A stretch of DNA of 64,000 nt. Source: Guyanagaster necrorhizus. Taxonomy: Eukaryota; Basidiomycota; Agaricomycetes; Agaricales; Physalacriaceae. The notes under the pieces were generated by a model. The model did no database searches. It had not been told where the DNA came from and saw nothing but the letters and a program-made list of their open reading frames with translations. Where the stretch lies: NCBI RefSeq assembly GCF_019112545.1, contig NW_025064895.1, forward strand, positions 178,049 through 242,048, in the 5' to 3' direction. Both the position numbers and the translations under genes were made by a program. The stretch's first letter is position 1. Each line of letters opens with the position of its first letter. Positions 43,660-56,650 of this stretch are shown in pieces.

Positions 43660-46492
43660 CAAAAGTGGCACAAAACATTAGGCCACTTAAACATGAGATC
43701 AGTAAAGAGACTATTTAGAAAGAAAATGGTCAAGAAGGTGGATATAGATGAGTCAGCTGAGTCTCAGACAGATTGCATAGCTTGCATAAAAGCCAAACAT
43801 CATACTAAGCCATTTCCACAGAAAGCTGAAAGGGATTATACTGAAATAGAGGAAATGACATTTTCAGATCTATAGGAGCCAGCCTGAACTCAGGGTATCT
43901 ATGGTGAAAGATATTATATAAGCTTCACAGATGAAAAATCCTGAAGAACAATGTTGTATTTTTTGAAGTCAAAGCAAGGTATGGAAATTCAAAAGAAGAT
44001 CCAGCAGTATCAAAAATACATCAAAGTCCACAAAGAGAAGGATCTGAAGTTTATGAGAATTGACAATAGAAAGGAATATGTCAATGAAGAAGTAAAGGAA
44101 TACCTCCAGGACAATGGCATACAGTTGGAATTGACTGCAGCATACTCCTCATCTCAAAATAGAGTTGCTGAGAGAATAAATCAGATCTTTGTGGAGCATG
44201 CACATGCCATGCTAGAAGAACATCACTTACCAAAGTTTCTATGGCCTAAGGCAGTGGCATATGCCACATACCTAAAGAACCAATCACCAACCAGGGCTAT
44301 CAAGAATAATCTAATCTCAGAAGAAGTGTTTCAGAGTACAAAATCAGATATTTCAGCACTTCAAGAATTCAGAGTAAAGTGCTGGATATTGCAGCAAGAT
44401 AACAAGAGGTCAAAACTGGACTCAAAGTCAAGGGAATTTATTTTTACAGGTCTTACAGATGAATCTAGGGCCTGGAGATATTACAACCCTCAAACTAGGC
44501 AGATTCAGACCTCAAGAAATGTTATGTTTCCTGAAAGCAACACTACAGAGTCTATAGACACTGACTATATAGTCTCTCACCCTTCATCACTTGAGGGGGA
44601 GTCAGGAAGCAAAGTCAAGCAGACTCTGGATGGAAATGATAGCATTTCAGATGATTCTATGGATGCTCAAAATGCTAAACCAAAAGGAGAAACAGCCTCT
44701 GATGTGTCATTAATCAAATCAAAGTTTCTAATATAGTATGGAAAAATGATTGAGCCATGTGACAAATCAGCCTGGATCACATCAAAGACCCAACTGAGTT
44801 ACTGGACACTTCATAATCCAAGTGCATGAGCTGTGAAAACATCAGAACAACAGTGTACCTCAGAAGAATCATCTTTGGAAGCCATAAATATTGCAATAGA
44901 CTATGCATGCATTAGGGAAACTGCAGACAACCTCAGTGATGAGCCATTAAGCCTTGAAGAAGCCAAGACAAGGTCAGACTGGCATCATTGAAAGAAAGCA
45001 ATGGATGAAGAATACAATTTATTGACTTCTCTAGGCATATAGCAGCTGGAAGAATTACTCAAAGACAGATCTCTTATAGATTGCAAGTGAACTTACAGAT
45101 TGAAAAGAGATGGTGATGGGAAAATCACCAGATACAAGGCCAGACTTGTTGCAAAAGGATTTTCACAGGTACTCAGCATTGATTTCTTTGAGACATATGC
45201 ATCTGTTGTCAGGCTAGACACATTCTGCCTACTCATGGCAATTGCTGCTCAAAGAAACCTAATCATTTATGGAATGGATGTTGTTGGAGCTTACTTAAAT
45301 AGTAAACTCAATGAATCCATTTATATGGCACAGCCACCTGAATATTCAGATAGGAGTGGAAAAGTGGCACACCTCAAATTAACATTATATAGACTCAAGC
45401 AATCTGGCTGAGTTTAGAATAATAAATTAAATGCTATATTTTTGGGACTTGAATACATCAGATTGATCAGTGATCAATGTGTGTACATCAGACAAATGAG
45501 TTCTGGTCCTATAATCATAGCTGTATATGTTGATGACATAACATTGCTTGCCCCAGATGATGAAACCATGTCTAAAATGAAAGAAGAGCTTAAGAAGAAG
45601 CTAAATGTCACAGACATAAGGGAGATTCAATATATATTAGGCATAAAGATAGACAGGAATTGGGACAAGAGCACTATCACTCTATCTCAGAAGGTATATA
45701 TTCTCAAAGTACTTGAGTAAATAGGCATGAATGACTGCAAACCAGTCAAAATGCCTATAGACCTGAATGTATGGCTAGAGAAAATTCTGACAGAAGATCT
45801 ATGAGGTGTTGACACAGCCACTAGACAATATTACCATACTGGTGTTGGATCACTAATGTATGCAGCTAATGGATTCTGGCCTGATATTGCATATGCTGTC
45901 ACTGAATTAAGCAAGTATATGCAGAATCTGGCTGCTGAGCATATCACAGCCTTGAAGTGAGTTTTCTGCTATCTGAAGAGAACTCTAGACTTTGGAATCA
46001 CATATGAAAGGACTATAGATGAGTTGATACCTTATTCAGACTCAGACTGGAGAGAAGACAGAATAGATAGAAGGTTAACATCTGGTTATGTCTGTACCTA
46101 TGCAAGAGGGGCTGTTACTTGAAGTTCAAAGAAATAGCCCACCATAGCCTTATCCACTATGGAAGCAGAATATATGGCCCTCACACACACAACCTGGAAA
46201 GTAATTTGGCTATGAGCACTCTTAACCAAATTAGGATTGCCACCTTATGAAGCAACAACTATTTTCATCAACAACCAATCAGTAATCAAATTCACTGAGA
46301 ACTCTATATTCTATGCATGATCAAAGCATATAGACATATGGTATCACTTCATTTATGAGCACATAGCTTCAAACAAAGTCAAAGTTCAATACTGCATATC
46401 AGAGGAGAACTTAGTAGATATATTCACTAAAGATCTACCAAAACTATTATATGAGTATCTATCTGCAGGTATTCTAAGAACTCAGAATTGAG
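43660..46492 (+). pseudogene. Copia integrase, reverse transcriptase and RNase H, interrupted
   Basis: Integrase zinc-binding H-H-C-C lies at 43670-43830 (LGHLNM, CIACIKAKHH) and the core at 43860-44290 (FSDL, RIDNRKEYVNEEV, YSSSQNRVAERIN). Reverse transcriptase at 45100-45760 has RYKARLVAKGFSQ, YGMDVVGAYLNSKL and an intact YVDD in IIAVYVDDITLL. RNase H at 46020-46450 has YSDSDWR, ALSTMEAEYMAL and SKHIDIWYHF. At least nine stops are present. Confidence 0.88.
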
Positions 46493-46498
46493 GGAGAG

Positions 46499-46706
46499 TG
46501 TTGGGATAGCAATTCCAAGTGAGTACAAGAATGTACTTGAAGATATGATGTCAGTCAGTGGCAGCTGACTTGGATCATGATTTGGACTTATTTAGTATCT
46601 CATAGAAAGATCTCAAAGTAATATAAAATGTATTTAAGTAGAATATCTCTCTCTTGAGAGGCTAATTCTAATCCTCTGTACATTACTCTGCTCTCTACTT
46701 ACAACA
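46499..46706 (+). repeat. 3' LTR of the copia element, CpG lost
   Basis: 208 bp, same ends and length as the left LTR. No CpG remains; all differences I found from the left LTR are C to T or G to A. Confidence 0.95.
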
Positions 46707-48075
46707 CTTTTCAGAAGACATTGAGATTGATAACCACTCTAGAATTCATACCATGTTGCCAATGCTAAACTCTTCTCAGCTGTACTGTAGCTAAAGCTCC
46801 TTCTTGTACTTAGAACCAATCAAAGAAAATGGCATTGATATGAAGAAGCACACTTTCAATGAACTATTAGGGACATGCTCTGTTAAGCACAATTCTTGAA
46901 TGCATAACTGGAGCCATAAAGGAGAATGTGAGCCTGGCTAATTTCTGATTCTATATAATACCTTCTATCAATTACTGATAGGAGATAATTGACCTCAGCT
47001 TAGAAGACATGCTACAACAATAATGGTTGACAATCTACACAGCCTCTAATGATCCTATGACTCCTGTTTTTTTCAATAAGCTCTTTCACTTGGATCCAAT
47101 CTCTGCAAATATAATCAATATGATTTCCAGATACTCCCAGATCAGTCAAACCTTTCAACAAAACAAGCACCTGTCTAGGTTCCACCATAATATCTATAGT
47201 ACACTGTATGGTCTGCCTTAGAATATCCAGACTCCAGACAATACTCTATCTCTTTGAAGTCAATGGAATTAAGAGCACATGTCAGTGACTTGCTATTGAA
47301 CATGTCTTAAAGTATCACAAAGACAATACAAACTGTATTCAAGTATCTCAGCTGCAGGTATAATGAGACATCATATTTGCTGCTATCCAGCAGGATCTGA
47401 CTACCATGTGGAGAAATCAGAGATGCTTATCTATCATCTGATGTGATACTGTAATTCTAGAACTGGAATCTCAACACAGCATTCTTGATTCACTCTAGAA
47501 GCTCTCTGATTTCTCCCTGTGTATGTAAATCTTTAACAAAATCAGATCTGAGAATATTATGCAGAAACTTGACAATATCTCATCTATAAAAAATGAGTAT
47601 TCTGGAGTTGCATGATATGCATACAGCATGCTGAGTATGTTGAGCACTGTGCTGATTGAAAGCAAAGTGATGCCTAGAGTCAGAGATACAGAGCATGTCA
47701 TGGGAGAAAGCATGTTGAGTGTAAGTGGGGTAATGGTTAGTCACTTTATGAAATGGCTATAATGAAAGAATGCTGCATGCATATAGACTCCAAGAAATCA
47801 CAAGAAAAAAGTTGTTCAGATTGAATGATCATATAATTCATGCAGATATTTTACCAATCTATCTAATGCATTGATAATGGATTGTTCACCTCTATCAGAA
47901 GCAGTGTCAGACCTATGTCTGTTTCTATAAGCATTTTCAAAGCTCTGAACCATGTCAAATGCTACATGTATTCAATGGACACAAAAAACAAAATTCTTAG
48001 GCATTGCACTGAAACAGCTAGTGAGAAGAATTCAGAAACATGAGACCACTTTATATTTAGATAGGGTGGGTCTGG
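46707..48075 (+). other. A+T-rich, CpG-free stretch of unknown origin
   Basis: No CpG dinucleotide was seen over about 1.3 kb. No frame longer than about 72 codons occurs and no motif is recognised; a minus-strand frame at 47495-47713 is hydrophobic. It was the insertion target of the copia element and is probably an older repeat or gene decayed beyond recognition. Confidence 0.4.
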
Positions 48076-48222
48076 TGTTAAAGTAGCACACCCTCCATGC
48101 TGCTCTTATCTTATATAATCATAGCTACTAGTACTGGAGATCGAAAGTCAATGCTTATCAGCTTTTGATCTTCAACTTCAGACCTGGCTTCTCCTGCTGC
48201 ACTATGCAACCTGCTCTCAACA
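48076..48222 (+). repeat. Probable copia LTR
   Basis: TGTTAAAGTAGC...CTCTCAACA with a TATA-like TTATATAATC. Only one copy is seen, so the left border is provisional. Confidence 0.5.
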
Positions 48223-48406
48223 GGTTATAGGCCCTGCATCTTACTAAGCCAAGCAAAGTTTTTGTTCCCTCTTGTGAACTACTTACTAGACATTAAAGTC
48301 TTGCTCACTTTTCTAAGGAATATCACTATCTATTTGAAAGTTGCATCCACCAATTATAGGCCTTCACACACTCTCTAACTTCAATAATCTCTTTTTTTCT
48401 CATACT

Positions 48407-51400
48407 ATGATGAATGACTCAGACATTGTCGACATCACCAAATGTGGCTTTCTCAACCTCTATGCTGGCAACTGAAACTACTTTGCACCTTTGTTTGAGG
48501 CCTACATATGTATCAAGAGGCTATTTAGCCACTTTAATAGCACTAAGGAACTACCAAAGCAAGTTGACCCTAGTGAATCCACAAAGCTCAAAAAGGAGAC
48601 AAAAGCTTACCTTCAAGCTCATTTATCTGCAGCAGGATACCTCTAGCTTTGCATTGATGAATCACAGCATGCTCACATCAGTCTCCTCATGGGTAAGCCT
48701 ATAGCTATATGGTCAAAACTGAAAGACATTCACTAACAGCAAAAACTGGGCACCTATTTCAATGCTTATGATGCCTTATTCAGCATTCAGAAGGATGATG
48801 AAGAGTCTCTCTCTACTCTTGTTGGATATATCTCATAAGCTATACAAGACATTAAAGCATTCCACCCTAAAAAGTTCACCATTAATCAACTTGATGAAGA
48901 GCTTCAATCTATGACTCTCATCTATACCTTTCTATTCAATTATGACAATTTTGTGTCATCAGTCCTTCTCCTCCATTCTCTCAGTCTTGACAAACTCATT
49001 GCTGCCTTCCACACTGAAGAGATGCAGTGTCACTCTCATGACACCACTTCAGCAACATCATTCAAAGCAAGTGCTGTTAGAGTCCAAGCCACTCATGTGG
49101 CATCATCTGATACCATCTGCAGCTGATACATCAACTCTGGACATACTGAGAAGGAGTGTTTCAGCAAAAAGAAAGCCAAGAAGCAAGCTATACAGCATGT
49201 CCAGGAATATCAGAATACAAAATTGGGCAAGAAGATGGGAGAGGCAAAGACAGAGAAGTCAAACATTGCAGAAGAGACTGCCAGCCAAGTGAGTATTGAT
49301 CTCTTATCTCCAGCATCATCTAACTGGAATATGGATACAGATACTTTATCTCACATGAGCTATCATCAAGACTGGTTTCATATCTGGACACCACATGTGG
49401 TTCTGATTCAGTTAGCAGACAATTCAATCATCTATTCAGCAGGCATGGAGACAGTCATGTTTGAGCCTAAAGAGAAGAATAGAGAGATCTATGAGGCTGT
49501 CAAGTTTCAGAATGTACTATATGTACCTGATCTTTGCAATAACTTGCTTTCACCCTTCCATCTTACATGTCATAAAGGATATGAGATCAACATAGCTAAG
49601 TCATCTGTCCAGTTCTTTTAAGACAAAGCATTTTGTTTCTCAGCCACTATTAATAATAACAATATTAGATATCTTAATAGCACCATTTACACTACAAGGC
49701 TAATAATCTCAAATACTGCAAGCATCTGTTCACTCAACCTGACTTTATGGCATCAATGAACCTGTCACAGAAGTATAAACATTGTCCAGTATATGTATAA
49801 GAATCAGCTTATTTTAAATATGAAGATAAATAATATGAAATCCAATCCTGACTCAATTTGCAAACCTTGTCTTATAGACAAGCACAGATGATATAATATT
49901 CCTTGAGAGCCCTCACTTTTTCCAATGTGCTCTCTTGCAATTGTATTCTCTGATCTTAAGGGACCTATGCCAGTTGCTACACCAGAAGGTTATCACTACT
50001 GAATCACTTTTATATGTGGTGCTCTGTGTTTTTAAGCTGTTGCTCTGCTAAAGCACAAGAGTGATGCTCTGGCTGAATTTAAATGCTACAAAGCCTATGC
50101 TGAAAATTTTTATAGTCTGAAGATTTTAGAGGAGCAAGACAATGATGGAGGAGAGTATATAGATCATGAATTTGATTAGTTATACATAGAAGAAGAGATA
50201 TCAAGGTGTCATACTGAGTCTGATGAGCCTCATCAAAATAGAATTGCAGAATATGCAAATTGTGATATTGCTGAAGGAGCTATTACTATGCTCTATGAAG
50301 CTCATCTTTTTTCCTCCTTCTAGAGACTAGCAGCACTTGCATTTATATATATATGCAACCATTGCCCTACAGCATCACTTTCTAAAACAACACTATACAC
50401 TGGCTGGCACAAGAAAAAATCTGACATCTCTGACTTGCATGTCTTTGGCTGCTTAGCTTATGTCCATATCAAAAAGAACAAGTGACAAGGCCTTCAGCCA
50501 TGCACCATCAAATGTATATTTGTTGGATATCCATCAGATACAAAGGCATAGAAGTGCTGGAATCCAGTAACTAAGAAGTTTATCATATCAAGCTATATTG
50601 TTTTTAATAAGCAAGTGTTCTCAGGAAATATAAAAACTCTTATCAACCCCTTTGGTGATCTATTTTCTTCACTCTCAAATCTGTCAGATTTCTCTATGCT
50701 GCCTAATCAAGAGGGAGACCTTAATAATAATGATCTTTCATCTCCAGAAAATCCTCTAGCACCAAATCTCTTACCTCCTCTAAGCCTATCACCTCTAGTA
50801 TCACTCTTTTCTCATAATGTTATGACCCCTCTTGGCTCACTATTTGATGGATCTCTCTCAGACCTAACTCCATCACCATCACCACCACCTCCAACAGATC
50901 TAAACAAACATGAATACAGAATATGTAATGATGGCTTATATGATTCTGGCTCTAATTATGGTCATGAAATATGCCAAAATGTCAACAATGATGATCATGC
51001 AAGAAATGCAGAAGATCAAGCACACACAGCCTTTATGAAAGATAAAACTATTCTTAAAAATATAGCTTTCTCCAGCCAGACAATAGAGCATTTGATAATG
51101 GAGGAAGGACTGGAAGTTGCATTTGAGAGCATGACAGAAGCAGCTTATAAAGCATCCACACATGATAGTGAATCTAAATCCTTCTGTAAAGCTATGAAAC
51201 ATCCTCCAGAGAAAGCTGCAAGTTAGTATGAAGCTGCTATGCAAGAGATACAGACACCCATTGAAAATAGTGTCTTTGAATTAGTGAAATGCCCTTCAAA
51301 TCAAAAAGCAGTTAGGAGTCACTGGGTATTCAAAGTGAAATGCAATGCTGATAAATCAATTGAGTGCTATAAAGCAAGGCTTGTTGCAAAGAGATACTCA

Positions 51401-51670
51401 CAATAACCTGGCTTTAATTACACTGAAATCTTCTCTCCAATGCTAAAATAGGCTGCTCTATGAGCTGTTCTCAATGGTGAGCTGACAGAAGAGATGTATA
51501 TGGAGCAGCCAGAATGTTTTGAGGAGAAAGGAAAAGAATGGGTCTGGCACCTCTTCAAGTCTCTATATAGACTAAAGCAAGCTGAAAGAGAATAGCACAA
51601 AAAGCCACATGCAACATTAACTAATGCTATGGGTTTTAAATGAGTAAAATGTGAGCATAGTGTCTGAGTT
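48407..51670 (+). pseudogene. Copia polyprotein remnant (Gag, protease, integrase, partial RT)
   Basis: Gag starts MMNDSDIVDITKCGFLNLYA and has SMTLIYTFLFNYDNFVSS. A decayed zinc knuckle reads YINSGHTEKECFSKK. The protease segment is NWNMDTDTLSHMSYH, with the catalytic Asp context altered. The integrase part includes VFSDLKGPMPVATPEGYHY and DLHVFGCLAYVHIKK (49900-50480). A Ser/Pro-rich hinge lies at 50615-51226, then the RT start HWVFKVKCNADKS, YKARLVAKRYSQ and LFKSLYRLKQAE. There are more than fifteen stops and almost no CpG. Confidence 0.85.
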
Positions 51671-51848
51671 TACAAGAGGGACATTACCTTCAAGGACTTC
51701 TTGATCAATGTCTCAAGCCTGATTCCATGTTTCAAGAGCCTCACATTGTATCTCAACATCTAATTCAGTGTCATCAATCTTCTGATTGCAGTCAACAAAT
51801 TTTTCTTTAGCTATGTAAGAGTTAGGTCCAGGTGTAGCTATCAGAGTC

Positions 51849-52319
51849 TGTTATGATTTTTCCTCATTTTTATCTTTTATCTTGAGGGATTGACCTCTAT
51901 CTTTGCTTAGTCACAGTGCCTAAATCAGTGCTTAGAACTGTGGGACAGAGTTTAATAATCACAACATGCTCAGTCAGTCATTGTTCTTTGATATAATGGT
52001 AACTGCTTGATGACAGACAATACTCTTTTGTGGATAGCTTAATGACACTGGATAAAACACTCTATAGTGCCAGAATGCACAATTAGGTAGTTATATCTTT
52101 AGATGAATAATGACTGGTATATAAGTAGTATAGCTCTCACTATAGTATCTTCAGCTTTAAGCTAAAGTTTATTTCTTCATCATCTTATCTCAAGCTAATC
52201 TAAAGGCCTTGTGATACAAAGCCATATAACACATCAAGTGAACTCTAACATTATTGTCTGAAGTGTGAGACAGTGTCAGTTTATCACATATTTAGATCAT
52301 ATGTCATTTGGGCTTAATA
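51849..52319 (+). repeat. 5' LTR of gypsy element 2
   Basis: About 471 bp, TGTTATGATTTTTCC...GGCTTAATA; the terminal CA has become TA. It is followed by ATTAGTTTGAAGCTTCTAG, the same primer-site block as in elements 1 and 3. Confidence 0.85.
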
Positions 52320-52377
52320 ATTAGTTTGAAGCTTCTAGCTTCCCTTTCTCAAGCCCAAACATGCTGAGAAACTGAAT

Positions 52378-55300
52378 ACCCCCACAATCAATCTATCAGA
52401 CTCTAACTTCACTCATGAGTTCTTTGAACTCCTTGCTTCTATCATCAAAACTTTATTAGGATTATTAGTGATCATACAGCTGTGCTATAGATGCTAATCA
52501 ATTACTGTCTGGGTCATCAGACACTATCAAGAATTTCAGCATATTCAACATATTCTATAAAATGTCACCTCTGACCTCCCTCTTCATGACATCTCTCTCT
52601 CTGTCTGACAGTCCTTCCAGCCTATAGAAGAAACTATATCCAAAACTGACCTTGAGAATGCACCTATAGAATGTTCTAAGGAAGAAATGCACAGATACCC
52701 ACTCCAACCTCTGATGGCAATCATCAGAGACAATAGCAACTCTTAGGCTACAGGGTTTCAAAGACCATGATCTGACATGCCCATTTCATACATTGAGTGC
52801 TCAGATGTCTCCAGCCATGTTCATATGATGAGGGTAACCCCTCAACTGCACCTTCTGAGCCTGGCATTGGATGCCATGCTAGAGACTCTCTTGATGCCAC
52901 TGGAGTGGCTTGAAGGAGTTGAAATACCTCCTTAAATGATGGCCATGACTCATTATATACAACATTGACAGAAAGGAGGGAGGATTTCTCTGCTGAGCTA
53001 TACATCAGAAACCAGAGCACTGACAGTGAGAGAGAAAGAACAGGCATTGTCAAAACAGACAACATATATTTTGCAGATGACAGTGATGAGTGGCAATACT
53101 AGTGCAATGCTGTCTATAAAGTGAAGTGAATGGAGCAGCACTAGAGATGCTGCATGGCTTACAGAGCAAGAAGCATATCAAGTGCACTAAGCCTGGTATA
53201 ACTAACCAACTCTATCAACCCAGTCCTCCTTTCAGAGGACAAAGTTCAACACACCAATTCTCTTACCAAGTATGTCCAGAAGCAGGCACAAATCAAATAT
53301 GAGATAACTCAGAAGGATGCACTCTTTAGATGGTATCTTCAAGCACAAGACAGAGCAGACTGAAGGAGAAGCTCAGGGAGCTCTAGCTCTTCTACTGTTA
53401 ACAGAACTCTTGTCAACTCTCTCAACTCTCTGTTTCAGGAACCTAGCACTCCCACTGACTCAGAGTATGACTCCTGGGCCAAAACCTCTGAAGATGTTAT
53501 CTATACAGATAATGTCCACTGATGAGTATCACTCAATCTTGATGATGACTGTCTATTATCATATAAGACTGACTCAATCACTGAGACCAATGATATTCCA
53601 GATCAGGACAGAGATTTATCAAATCAGAGAGGAGACCTCAGGGGTGACAAAGAGCATATCAATCTCACTGGAGACCTCAAATAGGTCCTAGATAAATGCA
53701 TTGCAATACTCTTCCTCTGACCCCATTTCTATCAAAACTTCTGCTGGTATTGCAGAACAGTGGTGGCAGAAGCAGCAAGATGTGATGCAGAAGAGCAGCA
53801 GCAAAGAAGGAGAGAGTCTTCTTCTCACCCTGAATCTGATGACACTAGACCCAGTACTCAGTAGCAGCAGCAGTCAGGTTGATCCAGACATCTACAACTC
53901 ACATAACAGTTTTCTTCTTGAGGAGGATGAGAGTGAGATAGACAATGAGGAAGACTCTAATGATGAGGAGGAAGGAGATCTTCTTTTTGAGTAGAGAAGT
54001 ATGTTTTTGCAACAACTAATGGAGGAAGAACTGGCCAGAAAGGCACAAAAAGAGTGCCAAGGCAAGTTCTTACAGCTGTACCAGAAAAGAGCAGCCATTT
54101 TATAGATGGATAATATCTGGTTGGTGTTGTCCATAGGACTAAAGTATACCACTGCCAACTGAGTTGAGCACATAGATATTATTCAATATGTGGCTACCAA
54201 GCAGGCCATTTTTATTTACAATGAAAAATATCTAGGGCACTAACTAATGCTGCTATTAGCATATAAGTCTAGATTTAATATCACCCTGATGCCATAGATG
54301 CTGAGTGTAGCATCCAGCTGAGCTGTTTATATAGCATTCTCTATCTGAACAACTTCCTTCCAGTACATGTTTGCCACCTCAGCTATCTGCAGTATAGCAT
54401 CTCAGCTTTGTTAAGCCCAGGCTGTGCATGATTAAAAGCATGTGATAAACTATCATGACTTTGCATTCAAGCCTTTCAATAGAGTTCACTGAATACACTT
54501 CTTTGAATCAAGGTGCTTTAAGGCAGAAATTGCTCAAGAGTAGAATGGTGTGAATAAACTTTAGCTCAAAGCTAGAGACTTTCAGCAAGAGCGAGCTGTC
54601 TTAAATACTGTGCAAGTCATGGCTAATTATACTACTTTCTTTTGTATGTTATCAAAACTATTGTGCTCTTTGTCTTTGGGCATTATTACTATACATAAAA
54701 GAACTGTTATATGTCATCAGGCAACATCATTGTGTTGAAAGACAATGATGGACTTGGCTAGTTGTGATGACTAAACCTTATCTCATAGTCTTAAGCACTT
54801 GTTCTAAGTGCCTGACTAAGTATAAATAGAGGTTAATTGTAGAAAATAAATAAAGAAAAGAAAAAATCATAACAGGCTTACACAAAGCCAACTGAGGCTG
54901 AAGGACCCTTATCAGAACCCATGGTCTCAGCTGATGCATTGGCCTTTTGCTGGCAAACTGCCACTAGATGAGACTAAAGAAAGCAGAAAAGCCTCTGAAG
55001 TATCTCTGTCTGATGCAGATGACCTCAAATTGATCAAACTTGGATTCACCATTCAGAATGGACACATTGTGTATAAGAAGGCATTGCTACTAGATAGCTT
55101 TGTTGCTGATGATGGCTCTCTTCATTCATTCTCAGGACTCCTGACATTCTGGAATATCTCACTCTTTGATAAGATCTCAAATCCAATAACAGCACTTATA
55201 GCTGATGCCACCATTCTCAACTGCAAACCTGTTCTCATAAGAGAACTCTGATCATTCAGAGAGGCCTCAGAGGATATTGACCAATTTCTAACTGACTGCA

Positions 55301-56140
55301 ACCAATACTTCCAAGTATTCACCTCATACTTCCTATTCAACATGTATAAGATGATGTTTGCCTTTACTCATATAGAGAATAAGGCAAAAATATGGTGGAT
55401 ACTTCAAGCTTCTATGTTCTGGTTGACCACATGACAGCATCATTGATTCCCTTTATGACCAGTGCTCAAACAAATAATCATCAATAAGTTTACAGATCTT
55501 GCAGTGCAAGAAGTGCACAAACAGAAGATGAAGAAATACAAGATAAAAGATAAGCCAGTGACTGAGTACTTTGATGAGCTGGAACAACTCAAGAAGCTTG
55601 CCAGTATTCATGATGATATTACTGATATAGGCCAAATGGTCAAATACATAAAAATAGGAGCTCTGGTCTCTTATCTAAAGATAATTTTAGATATTGGCTG
55701 CAACATCCCAAAGAGATATAATGAATGGAAGGCTCATATCATCAGCATGTATAGAGAGAGACAGTGACAACAGGCAAAACAAATCACTCTGTCAGAAGGA
55801 CAGTAGAAGAACTCAGGGCAAGACTCAAAATCCACCCCTTCTAATTTGATCATAACCACCAAGCCTAGTGGCTTGACTCCAACTTCCTCCTATAGTGAGA
55901 AGAAAACTGATGTAAGCACAACATTTACTGGAATAGATAAGCCAATGGACATGGATCAGCTTAAGAGAGAGGGTAAGTGCTTTAACTGTGGTCAGAAAGG
56001 CCATATAGCATAGGACTGTCTGCAGAAGAAGAACAAACACACTCAAAAAGACCTTCAGATGCTGATTGTTGAGTTACAGAAGGAAGAAGAGAACCTCAAA
56101 CTGGAGACAAAGATTGAGAAGGTAAAAGATGAGGCTGAGC
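52378..56140 (+). pseudogene. Gag of gypsy element 2, interrupted by a solo LTR
   Basis: The region parallels element 3 gag from its first codons (the ATG equivalent has become ATA) to the zinc knuckle CFNCGQKGHIA (about 55978), where a stop follows. Recognisable parts are 53701-53994 (SAGIAEQWWQKQ, then an acidic EEDESEIDNEEDSNDEEEGD), 55000-55250 (LGFTIQNGHIVYKKA, DDGSLHSFSG) and 55462-55767 (VQEVHKQKMKKYKIKDKPVT). Many stops. Confidence 0.8.
54409..54874 (-). repeat. Solo gypsy LTR, reverse orientation
   Basis: Read on the minus strand, it starts TGTTATGATTTTTTC and ends GGGCTTAACA (466 bp), and it carries the conserved AGCTTTGAGCTAAAG block. Flanks AGCTT (54404-54408) and GGCTT (54875-54879) form a 4-of-5 matching target duplication. 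No internal sequence remains. It interrupts element 2 gag. Confidence 0.85.
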
Positions 56141-56141
56141 A

Positions 56142-56650
56142 ATGAGTGATTCTGCTGACTCAGTCAGAATAATGAGTGGTGTGTCACAAGCAGATGCTGG
56201 ATGGACTGATTATATCTTTGTAGTACCACTTATGTCTAAATTATATATGCATTTGAATATACCTGATATTACCACTCAGCAATCAGAATCACCTAAGGAA
56301 CAGACTCAACTATCTACAGGCCAAACAGAGGCAAAGAGCTCCATCAGTTAGCTCAAGCCATTTGATGCTGAATGGACTTGGAGAGCTATCAAGGATGTAA
56401 AGGATGAAGCTGTAGCAAAAGCAGTGCTAAAAAACTGGATCTATAAGATCTGAGTTGAAAAAGTAATTGATAAGATGATTGAAGGAATAAAGAAGATAGA
56501 ATACTGTCAGACTCTGAAATGGCTCAATGAACTTAAGGACCACAGAAATTTATCTGGCAATCCAAAACTCTGAGCCAAGGCTCAGATCAAGATATTTACA
56601 TCTCAGAGTATCCACATGGTAACTGCTCTGATCAACAGTGGTTGCACCAG
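56142..56650 (+). pseudogene. Start of pol of gypsy element 2
   Basis: Begins MSDSADSVRIMSGVSQADAG and continues through LKPFDAEWTWRAIKDVKDEA to the protease LINSGCTS, where the catalytic Asp is Asn. It is broken by stops and ends at the next LTR. Confidence 0.75.

Larger units (their letters stand above)
42154..46706 (+). mobile_element. Full-length Ty1/copia retrotransposon
   Basis: Two 208-bp LTRs (42154-42361 and 46499-46706), both TGTTGGGATAGC...CTTACAACA, are flanked by the duplication CTTTT (42149-42153 and 46707-46711). A primer-binding site GGTTATGGGCCC follows the left LTR, and a purine tract GAGGGAGAG precedes the right one. Gag, protease, integrase, reverse transcriptase and RNase H occur in copia order. 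About a dozen stops break the reading frame, so it is not autonomous. Confidence 0.95.
48076..51848 (+). mobile_element. Older Ty1/copia element, 3' truncated
   Basis: A probable 5' LTR (48076-48222) and primer site GGTTATAGGCCC are followed by Gag, protease, integrase and the start of reverse transcriptase. The copy ends where gypsy element 2 begins (51849); the last 180 bp before that border match nothing known to me. Its closest relative in the window is the minus-strand copia at 1-9476, not the full-length copy next to it. Confidence 0.8.
51849..56650 (+). mobile_element. Decayed Ty3/gypsy element 2, interrupted on the right
   Basis: A 5' LTR at 51849-52319, gag-like sequence and the start of pol up to the protease (56635, ALINSGCTS) are visible. 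It is split by a reverse solo LTR at 54409-54874 and cut at 56651 by another gypsy LTR. The rest of pol lies beyond the nested elements, outside the window. CpG is nearly absent and stops are frequent, so it is older than element 3. Confidence 0.88.
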
